From Meloidogyne chitwoodi (lineage: Eukaryota; Nematoda; Chromadorea; Rhabditida; Meloidogynidae): 64,000 nt of DNA. The stretch is taken from contig JACZZP010000015.1 in NCBI GenBank assembly GCA_015183035.1, positions 248,001 through 312,000 of the forward strand, in the 5' to 3' direction. The notes below the pieces were generated by a model. The model did no database searches. It was not told where the DNA came from and worked only from the letters and a program-made list of their open reading frames with translations. The position numbers and the translations under genes were made by a program. This document shows, piece after piece, positions 54,801 through 64,000 of this stretch (position 1 is its first letter; each line of letters opens with the position of its first letter).

Positions 54801-57800
54801 CAGGGAAAATATAACAGCTTAAAATCTCAAAACTATCCGGCCTTTTCTCTTTTGTTTTACAATCCCTTGCCCCCTCAATTCATCATTCTTTCTTATTCAT
54901 ATTGAAAGAATGGAAATATTAATATCGTAAAAGTTTAAAAACTCTTTTAAATATTTATAAGCTACAACTTTTTTATGTTTTACAAATTTTATTTTGTAAA
55001 ACTTGTTTTCACAAACCTACATTACCTTTGTTTTTTTAATGTTGTTTTGTAAAACTTTTTTTACAAACTTGATTCTTTGTTTGTTTATAATTAATTTTAG
55101 GCCCGTAAAAACACACATATTTGAAAATATAAGTTTGTAAAACATTTTTTTAATTAATTTTTATAAGCAATTTTCACGATTAAAAATCCAATAAAAATAA
55201 TGCAATATTACCTTATTTTAAAACAAAAGTTTTTCAGATTGTGACGTTGTTGTACACAAAAATTGCACTTCACAGCTTGTAAGCATAAATTATTTTTAAA
55301 AATCAAATTAAAATTTATAAATTAATTTTAATACAGTTAGACCACTGCTGGCCTCAGCAACAACAAAAAGTGTCTAAAGGAGGAACTCAACAACAAATTT
55401 CAACAGGACGATCATCAAAACTTGTAGCTGGTTCAACTATTTCTTTGACAAGTTAATAAAAAAATTTTTTTATCCTTTTTTCTTTCAATTTTTCAATTTA
55501 TAAAGGTCCTTCTCATCTTCCTCAACATTATCATAGAGATTCTAACGTTTCATCAGTTCATCATCACCATTATTACCCTCACTCTTTACTTAGCGCGGAG
55601 TCCTCAGTTTTTTCATCCCCAAGTTTAGCATTAACTAAACAACGTCAATTAGAGCAAAAACAACAACAACATTTAAATTTATTACCTAGCCAAAAATCTT
55701 CAATTTCCTTAACACCACCAATTAATCGTTCACCTCATTCTATCAGTGTGTCTGCACTTGCTATGGTTGAAATTAAAAAAAAAATTTAAAAAATTAATGT
55801 TTTAATTAAAAAGGCTGGCTCTTCAAAAGAAGGTTCAAGAAGTATTGATCGTCATGGTAATGATCTCATTCCGCCCGAATTAATTGATGCTGATGCTGCA
55901 ACAAATGGGGCTGGTGGTGAAAATGGTCCTCTAATACCTAATGCTGTTACCCGTCTTCAACATCAACAACATATGGAAAGTCTAGATTCTGGCTCATCGC
56001 CACCTTCTTCGGTTGAAAATTAAAATAAATAAATTCTCTCTAAAATAGTCCTGTGGGATATTCTTTTCATTCCCCTTCAATATTTCGGGGTGTTGGTTTG
56101 GAAAATAATATTTATTAAAATAAAATTATCAAATTTTATATTATTTAGACTGCTATGTTACCCCCACCAGTGTTTAGCAGTCGATTTGAAAGAATTCTTC
56201 CTCCTGACATTCCTCCTAGTAATGCTCCTCCACCACCACCATTGCAAAAAACAACCGGAAATGGGAAAACAGAGGTATATAATTTTGTTTTATTTATAAG
56301 AAAGGCATTAATATATAAAATGTTGGGAGAATATATTTTTGGGAAAATGCTGGGAAAATAATGAATATTATGAATAGACCTTTAGGCATTTGTAAATATT
56401 ACATTTATTTGTCACAAAAAAATAATATAACAGTTTATTATTATTTGGTTTTTTTATAATGTTTGTACAATTGTTTTAAAAATAAACAACAAAACATGTT
56501 TATAAAGAATGTTTGGAGAAACAAATTTAAAAACATTTTTATATGTTTTAAAAGAATAAAACAGCAAAACATGTTTAATTTAGTTATTTAAACAAACATG
56601 TTTTACATACGAAATGTTTCTTAAGCTTTACTATTTGTTTTAACATTTTGTATGTTGTTATTTTGGGTTACCTTCTTTACACTAAATAACTATTTGTTTG
56701 TCATAAAAAAGGACTCCTAATGAAGCATTGCCCCTTTTTAAATTGTTTTTTGCTTCTTTTGCTAAATTACTTAAATTATAATATTAAAATTACAACTTAA
56801 TTTCAGTCGATTACAAGAATTTTAATTTAATATTATTTTTAATTTTAATATTAATTTTTTTGTTATTTTTTTCATACCTTAAGTTAATCTTTTTCGTATA
56901 TTCCACTTAATAATATCTCTTGGATTAAAATAAGTAAGCAGGTGATAGGTCGGATTAGTGAGAAATCTTTAATAATATTCATGCCAAAATAAAAACACTT
57001 TATTAAATTGACATTAAAAAATACTTTTAAAATTAAACAAGCATAATAAATATTTTTTAAAAAATATTAAATACCGGAAAGAATTCCCTATTTTTTTTTA
57101 TTAATTTTTATACTTTCTATTTTTTCGATTATTTCGTTTTTTACTTAAATTGTCTTAACATTATTTTTAAAAATTTTTTAGACTACTTTAAACGTTGCTT
57201 CAACACTTCAACCTTCAACAGCAAATACAGCAGGAGGAAAACACGGACAACTTAAATCCATGGATTCAGGCATTGGAACTGATGTGACTTGTGTATCAGG
57301 ACCCTCTTCCGTACCAATGCATGGAGGGATAGGTCGAACAGCTAGTGATTTGCCCAGGGCAATAGCTCAACAACAACAGCAACAACTTCAACAACAACAA
57401 CATCCAAGTATTGGTCCTACTCGTTCTCAAAGCATGAAAGTAAATTTATTTTTTATTTATTTTTTTGTTTTAATTTTTAAGTGCTTTGTTGTTATTTAAA
57501 AATATCTTTTTTCTTTGTCTAAAAAATATTAAAAAGAACATGAAAGATTGGCAACATAAAAGACCTAAAGACCGTGTCTTTTAAATTAATTTTCAATTTT
57601 TTAAATGCTTTAAAGAAGATTTGCATTACATTCTGCTTTTTTACTTTTTATTTTTTTTCTCATTTTTTTTCTTTGGTTTAGGCAAAAAAGAAATATGAGT
57701 AATAGTGTATATATTGTTAGTGTTTTACGTTTATAAAAATGAGTAGAGAACAACTTTGAAATTAAATAAAAAAAAACTATTGGGAAAAAAACACGCTAAA

Positions 57801-60800
57801 GAAGAGTAAAATAGCAGCATCGACATTTCTTTTTTCTTCTTTTTTTTTTTAATTTGAGTAATATATATATTGAAAAAAGGGGAAAAAAATTTAAAAGGAT
57901 AAATGTTAGTTAAAGCTTTTTTTTTAAAATGCTTGAAAAGCGGCTGTCTATCTAAGTTTTAAAAATTGCTTGATGTTTAAACTTTTAAATTAAACACTTT
58001 TTTCCCACCTACATTTATTAAAGCAATACATCTTCATTATTTTTTAATTATCTGATTTTTATAATTACATTTTATTTATGTGGTTTTCAAAATTTTGATT
58101 TTATTTTAACAAATTCTGATTTTATTTAATAAATTCTGATTTTTATTTTAATAAATTCTGATTTTTATTTTAATAAATTCTTATTTTTATTTTAATAATT
58201 CTGATTTTATTTAAAACATTTTGATTTTTCTTCATCAATATTCTGATTTTAGAATGTCAGAAACAACAACAAAATCGGTTATTAAAAGTCCTACAAATTT
58301 TTTTCCTTTCTTTCTACCTCAACAAGGACCTAGTATATTTGATATTAAACCAAAAAATAATAAAAATTATAATAATGTTTTAATGGTCACCAATGATTCT
58401 TTAAAAATAGGAAGAAGTTACAGCAGCAGTTTACGTCGAAAATCTTATAATTTAATTTTTTCAAATTCTCCACTTCCTATACACCGTTCAAAATCTCATT
58501 TGAATGTTTCTGATTTATCAAATGGACCGCTCTCCTTTATTGTATTTTTTGTATTTTTAATATTCTGATAAAAATTATTGTAATACATGTTTGCATTTTA
58601 TTGTAGTAAATGTTTGTGTTTGTTTCTGATTTTATTTTAGTAAATTTTTTGTTTGTTTCTGATTTTATTTACCTATTTTATCTTACAATTCTAATTAATA
58701 ATTTCGCTTTGAGTCTAATTGGTTTTCTAAAATCTATATTTCGGTAACTGTGCTTTTGGCAAAATTTCTGTGCTTAGGGGAGAATGCTCAACATGTATTT
58801 TAACTATAGAAAAAAAATAAAGACTTAACCCGGAAAAAAACCAACGTTTGCCGGGAGAGAAAAAGTTTAATGTTTTTACTATTTTAAATTTGGCATCAAT
58901 AAATTTTACGTAAAAAACAAATAAAAACTTTTCCGGAAAAGTTTCAAGTTTTTTTAATTAAAGTATTAAATACAAAATAATTTGATAAAAGAAAATATTT
59001 TGTGCAGTAATTGCGTTTAATTTGTTTGTACTGTACAAAATTTTATTAATAATTCTGATTTTGTGTTAAAACTTTTAATTTAACTTTTGTTTTTCTTTTA
59101 ATTCACTCAGAATTTTGTAATTTATGTGTTCTGTATTTTTCTTTTTCTGATATGAATTAATAAATTAATTATGTACAATATCACGTTAATTTATATTTAA
59201 ATTTTATTTTTGTATTTTTAATTTTTAGGGAGAAGCAGCCAATCAACTCAAGCGCGGAGCAAAAGGAGCTGGTAGCTTAGGTGCTGCTGATTCTGCAGAT
59301 GAGCAGCAAAGGCCTATTACCTCACAATTAGCTGTTCCTTCTGTCTCTTCACTAAAAAGTAGTTCTTCTTCCGCACAAGAACTTTCTCAGGTTTAAAATT
59401 TTTAAAATTAAATCAATTTTTCTATATAAAAAATAAAATTTAATTATCTTCAGGCATTTCATGAATTTCCACATTTTATACGTGGAACAGAAGCAGTTGC
59501 TAGCTCTTCTACTACTGGTACAAGTAGTGAAGAAGAAGCAAGGAAAATGGTTGAAATTGTAGAAAGAACAGCAGTAGCAGATGGCGATAGTGATTTGGAA
59601 GTAAATTTATTATTTTATTTAAAATAATACTTTATTAAAATTTTAGGTTGAGACAGAAGTTCCAAGCCTAGAATCACTTGTAGGCTGGGAAGTTCTCAAA
59701 CATTTAAAACCTAAAGAGAAAAAGCGACAAGAAGTTATTAACGGCAAGTTTATTTTAATATGTACAAAATTCTGATTTTATAAATATATATTTAATTTTT
59801 AATAAATACAAAATTCTGATTTATACAAAGAACACAAAATTCTGATTTATTTTAAAAAATGAAAAAATACAATTCTGATTATTTAATAATGTAAAAAACA
59901 AAATTTCTGATTTTAAATTACAAATAAATAAACACACTCAATTTCAGAATTATTCCACACAGAAAGAACACATGTACGTAACTTAAAAATTCTTTACAAA
60001 GTATTTTATCGCCCAATGGTTTTACAACGTGTTGCTTCTCCAGAACTAATAAAATTACTTTTTGGTAATTTGGACGAATTGCTTCAAGTTCATTCTGAAA
60101 TGAACAGAAAAATGAGAGAAGCTGTTGAAAATTGGCAACGCTTAGGAATTGGTAATGAAGGCGGAGGGCTTTATGGCGATATTGGAGAATTAATTGTAAA
60201 TTTATTTGATGGGGCTATCGGAGAAAAATTGATGCATAATACTGCATTATTTTGTCGAAATCAACAGCACGCACTTGATACTTTAAGGCAAAGGTTAGAA
60301 AAAAATTATAGCAATTTTTAAGGCTTTTGAACTTCGAAATAGTCAATAAGATAAAATTTATTATTAAGGTATACTCGGGCAAAAGACGATCCATTTTCAC
60401 AATTTCTTTCTGAAGCAGAAAATAATATACTTTGTCGTAAACTTCAATTAAAAGATATGATTCCAGTGAGAAAACTAAAAATATTTTTATTTGATATTTT
60501 TTTAATTTTTTTCAGGTAGAAATGCAAAGATTAGTCAAATATCCTTTACTTTTGGAAACTATAGCAAAATATACACGTGAAGGTAGTGATGAATTACAAC
60601 ATTTATTACATGGAATTGAACGAGCAAAACGTATTTTATCTGTTGTAAATAGTGATAAAAGAAATGCTGAAAATGAGAAAAGAATGGAAGAACTTCAGCA
60701 AAGGGTAGATTTTACTGGGTGTGAAAAGAGTTTTTTTCAACGGTTTGACTTTAGAGCGTAAGTTTTTTAATTGTAATAATATAATATTTTAATATTCTCC

Positions 60801-63140
60801 GGAAACATTACAATATTTCAGTTTAAAATAAATTCTGATTTTTCCGGTAAAGTTTTCCGGAAACATTAAATATTTTAGTTTGTTTAAAATAAATTCTGAT
60901 TTTTCCGGTAAAGTTTTCCGGAAACATTAAATATTTTAGTTTGTTTAAAATAGATTCTGATTTTTCTGGTAATGTTTTCCGAAAACGTTAAATATTTTAG
61001 TTTGTTTAAAATAGATTCTGATTTTTCTGGTAATGTTTTCCGAAAACGTTAAATATTTTAGTTTGTTTAAAATAGATTCTGATTTTTCTGGTAATGTTTT
61101 CCGAAAACATTAAATATTTTTGTTTAAAATAAATTCTGATTTTTCTGGTAATGTTTTCCGAAAACATTAAATATTTTAGTTTGTTTAAAATAGATTCTGA
61201 TTTTTCTGGTAATGTTTTCCGAAAACGTTAAATATTTTTGTTTAAAATAAATTCTGATTTTTCTGGTTTAAATAACTTAAAAAATCTTAATATTTTATAT
61301 TCTAATTTTCTTCTAATTAAATTTAAATAATTTCTAGTCATAAACTTATTTATGATGGTCATTTACAATGGCGTCAAGCACGCGGCAAAACATTAGATTT
61401 ACATGTTGTTCTTTTAGAACATTTGCTTGTATTTTTAACAAAAATAGGTTCAGACTCTGGGAATGCTTCTACTCCTCAAAAATTGCAATTAAAAATTCAT
61501 GAAGTTTTTTAAATATTTTTTAAAAATAATTATTATTATTTAAGGCTGGTTGTATTCCTATAATGAGATTATCGGCAGTTGAAGTTGAAGAAAAACCTGG
61601 AGACAAACGCTCTTTTAATTTGCTTTATAAAAGTGACTTGAGAGTATTTGAATTGGTCTCTCAAACTGCAACAGAGAAGAAAACGTACATATTTATTTTT
61701 TTTTAATTTTTCTTTTTCTTTCAGTTGGTTCAGACTAATCGAAAATCAAGTTTCTGTCACTCGTTCTTCACCCATCCCGGCAGATTTTGAAAATATTTTT
61801 GATGGAATTTTAACAAGTGGAGTACAACAACAACAACAAAGGAGCACTCCACCTCCATCTTCATTAGTTCAAAGAGCACAAATTGTAGATTCAGGGTTAC
61901 ATCAAGTAGCTAAAGTCGAACATGTTCATGTTTTAACACATCCGGCACTTGTTAATGCTGTTTGTTTTTTATTCTTTTTTATTTAATCTTTTGACATTTT
62001 TAGAATGAAATTGTTATACAACAACCAAAAATTATGGAAAATGCTCAACCTATAATTTCTGTTGCTGATCGTCTACTTAAAAACGATAAACTAATTATAA
62101 ATGCTCTTGCTGAAAAACATCAATTATTGACTGAATTATTATTGGAAGAGGGAAATAAGGTACAATTAAAAAAAAGTAAAAATAATAATTTAAAAATTAT
62201 TTTAGACCTGTTCAAATACTAATGAATTGGAGAGAATTACCGAATTAATGACTGGCTTATCCGTTACAGAATTAAAACAAAGAAATTCAAAAGAATTAGC
62301 AATGTCTGCAATTGTACATGGAAATCGTTTATTAGATTGTATAAATCAAGGAATGAATAATGTAAATAAAACTGTACAAGATTTAACTGAAGAAACAGAG
62401 CGAAATCTACCTTCTGTTCCTTGCTACAGATTAACAGCTATAGCTGCCCCATTAATGAATCATTTAAAGGTGTTTATTCTGAATTTTATTAAAAATTTAT
62501 TTTTTATTCTGATTTAATGTTTATTTTAAATTCTTATTTTCCGGCTTAAATACATATAATAAATAAACTTTCCGGAAGAAATTAAAAGAAATACCCACTT
62601 AATATGTTAATTCTGATTTTTTCCTAACCAGAATATTTTCCGGAAATATTACAGTATTTTTTTCTCTGAAAAGTTTAATATAAATGTATACATAGTTATT
62701 AAGTAAACTTATTTTTTTAATCTATAAATTCTGATTTTTCCGGAAAACATTACACTGTTTATTTTTGATTAATAAATCTTTTACTTTTAGGCGTTGCTTC
62801 AAGTTATCCAAAATCAATCTGTTGAAATTCAACGATTAAAGGTTAATTTAATAAATTTAACTATTTAATTTTTTCTTTTTATTATTTTTTATTAAATTTA
62901 TTTTTTCTTTAAAAATTTTTTAACAAATAAATTTTATAGGAAACAGAACAAAATTCTTCCCGTAAAACTGCTAGTGAAGAAACACTAGTTCAAAGTGGTT
63001 TAAGCCCTGGTAGTACCAGTAGTAAATCAGTTGTTGTTGCTACAACTCCTCATTTAACTGCTCTAAGGGCTACACCTTCCAATTGCTCATCTTTGTCTTC
63101 GCCTACTTCATCACCTCATACGGTGCTGCCATTTGAATAA
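48837..63140 (+). CDS. RhoGEF with PDZ, RGS-like, C1, DH and PH domains (RHGF-1 / PDZ-RhoGEF orthologue)
   Basis: Activates Rho GTPases downstream of G12/13-type G proteins (family knowledge). About 34 exons, roughly 1760 residues. Exon 1 (48837-49033) is followed by a PDZ domain (GFGLTVNGEYPLTV...AGVKEGDRILKVNG, 49073-49541). The RGS-like domain (LKTRPAHLAVFTSYLL onward) is in 53025-54041. The C1 finger is perfect, H-x12-C-x2-C-x13-C-x2-C-x4-H-x2-C-x7-C, in 54097-55360. Ser/Pro/Gln-rich linkers lie in 55506-59600. The DH domain is in 59647-60757 (FHTERTHVRNLKILYKVFYR, MQRLVKYPLLLETIAKYT). The PH domain is in 61338-61740 and ends TWFRLI. A long Ser/Thr-rich tail ends LPFE. Exon phases agree throughout except a small exon near 56049-56095. 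The DH contains a GC-AG intron. Confidence 0.93.
49249..49299 (+). other. 51-nt in-frame intron in the PDZ exon
   Basis: GTAGTTTA ... TTTTTAG, length divisible by three and lacking stops, so reading through does not break the frame. Removal gives ISGGYNLVLTLLG, the expected PDZ beta strand; retention inserts 17 residues there. Splicing is therefore favoured. Confidence 0.7.
49600..49875 (+). repeat. Low-complexity AATTCAAGTTTT array in a RhoGEF intron
   Basis: Roughly 18 degenerate units of AATTCAAGTTTTGT-like sequence in the intron 49542-50176. Confidence 0.7.
50460..50665 (+). repeat. Tandem array of ACAATCTCGCATATTTTAAT units
   Basis: About nine units of a 22-30 bp sequence (TTTACAATCTCGCATATTTT) in the intron 50452-52454. 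Confidence 0.8.
52690..53005 (+). repeat. Tandem array of about 32-bp units in a RhoGEF intron
   Basis: Ten units built from AAACATTTAATAAAACCAGA and ATTAAACAAAAC, filling the intron between exons ending 52679 and starting 53025. Confidence 0.85.
58254..58546 (+). CDS. Candidate alternative first exon of the RhoGEF gene
   Basis: After TTTTAG an ATG opens MSETTTKSVIKSPTNFFPFF and stays open for about 98 codons, including SYSSSLRRKSYN and HRSKSHLNVSDL, before a donor-like ATT|GTATTTT in the same phase as the exon at 59229. It cannot be an internal coding exon, since phase 0 from 57439 hits a stop. It fits an internal transcription or trans-splicing start making a shorter isoform without PDZ/RGS/C1. 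Inference. Confidence 0.4.
60795..61270 (+). repeat. 61-bp tandem repeat in the DH-PH intron
   Basis: About eight units, each with TTCTGATTTTTC(C/T)GGTAA, TGTTTTCCG(G/A)AAAC and TTAAATATTTTAGTTTG. The unit contains an acceptor-like TTTTAG, but the real acceptor is at 61335 (TTTCTAG). Confidence 0.9.
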
Positions 63141-63768
63141 ATTCTTTTTATTTTAATTTTATTTTTAAATAATTTTTTTTTAATTTTTTCAAAGCAATAT
63201 TCCAATATATTGATATTTTATTATTATTATTTTTTAATTTAAAAATATGCCAAAATTCTCTTCTTTTTTCTATCTAAATTTTCTCACTCTAAAATTTAAG
63301 GTTTAGGTATTCTTTTATTTTTAAAAAATATTTTTTAATTAAAATTACTTCAAAAATTATATTTTTATTGATATTAAATTTAAATTATGTAAATATTCTT
63401 TTATTTTTCCCATAATTTCCTTAAATTCTTAATTTTTATTAAATTTTAGTCATTCCCTTGCCGGTGTATTTTTTAATGAATTTATATTTTTTCTTTATTT
63501 TAGTGCCCATTTATTATTAATTTTTATAAAGCTTTATTATTTTCATAATTTTTTGTATAAAATTAAAATTTTTAAATTAAATTTTTTTGAATTTATTATT
63601 AGATTAAGGCAAAAAGAAAAAATATTTTTTAAAGAAAAAATGGAAATAGAAGGATAGATGACTTTTTTTATTATTTACACAACTGGTGTAAAGTTCTTAT
63701 TTCTCAATAATTTTTGAGAAATAAAAATATTTCCTAAAAATAAATCATTCATTTACAATTTTTTAAAA
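63141..63768. other. RhoGEF 3' UTR and intergenic spacer
   Basis: AT-rich, no exon. AAUAAA-like motifs are too common here to be informative. It separates the RhoGEF stop from the next plus-strand gene. Confidence 0.4.
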
Positions 63769-64000
63769 ATGGCTATATTTCTAATTAATATTTTTATATT
63801 TATTTTTATTGAAATTTCTAAAGCACAAGAATATCCTTTTCAATTTGTTGCTAGTCCTTCTAATTATCAAGACAATTATGGTGAACAATTTAAAGAGGAT
63901 CCTTCTAATAAGAATTATTTAGCTACGAACGGTCAAGAATTTAAGCAACAACCTTTAGGAGAAGAAACACAAGGACAACTATCAGATAATAACAAACAAC
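63769..64000 (+). CDS. Start of a secreted Gln-rich protein (cut by window end)
   Basis: The ATG opens MAIFLINIFIFIFIEISKAQ, a clear signal peptide with a likely cleavage after SKA, then EYPFQFVASPSNYQDNYG and FKQQPLGEETQGQLSDNN. The frame runs on past the window. The overall style (secreted, Gln/Asn-rich) recalls the exons of genes A-D, but the IFVKI-WRE domain is not visible in this part. Function unknown. Confidence 0.6.
   Translation, partial: MAIFLINIFIFIFIEISKAQEYPFQFVASPSNYQDNYGEQFKEDPSNKNYLATNGQEFKQQPLGEETQGQLSDNNKQ

Overview
The window looks like nematode nuclear DNA, most likely from a plant-parasitic root-knot type (Meloidogyne-like). This is inferred from the very high AT content, tiny 39-60 bp introns with TTTTCAG/TTTTTAG acceptors, a PDZ-RGS-C1-DH-PH RhoGEF of the C. 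elegans RHGF-1 type, lineage-specific secreted Gln-rich proteins and F-box sequences of the nematode type. No species marker is present.

Layout. (1) 1-22.4 kb: a cluster of four paralogous multi-exon genes (here A-D) for secreted proteins: signal peptide, a conserved IFVKI-WRE domain, then Gln-rich exons. A and B are on the minus strand, C and D on the plus strand, with relics of a fifth copy between B and C. The cluster is riddled with short hAT-like elements flanked by 8-bp target-site duplications (TSDs), several nested. (2) 22.4-23.96 kb: AT-rich DNA with an orphan signal-peptide exon and a possible 5' UTR exon. (3) 23,964-45,962: a complete 22.0-kb Polinton/Maverick with about 360-bp near-identical terminal inverted repeats (TIRs) and a perfect 6-bp TSD (TCTTTG). 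(4) 46.0-63.1 kb: the RhoGEF gene, whose putative 5' intron received the Polinton. (5) 63.77 kb to the end: start of another secreted Gln-rich gene.

The Polinton carries the replication and virion set: protein-primed type DNA polymerase B (12 exons), integrase with chromodomain, A32-like packaging ATPase, adenain-like protease, major capsid protein, penton-like minor capsid protein, pVI/pX-like small proteins and a basic core-like protein. It also has two genes that look captured from a eukaryotic host: an Argonaute-type PAZ-domain protein without PIWI, placed between polB and the late block, and an F-box protein next to the right TIR. The late genes are intronless and packed on the minus strand with overlaps of up to 14 nt. 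polB is full of short introns and has one apparent 1-nt frameshift.

The two most unusual signals are the PAZ/F-box cargo of the Polinton, and a whole class of hAT-type miniature elements in which each element's interior is built from tandem and inverted copies of a short word found at its own ends. Exon boundaries were read by hand from splice signals, phase and paralogue comparison; no transcript or database evidence was available.
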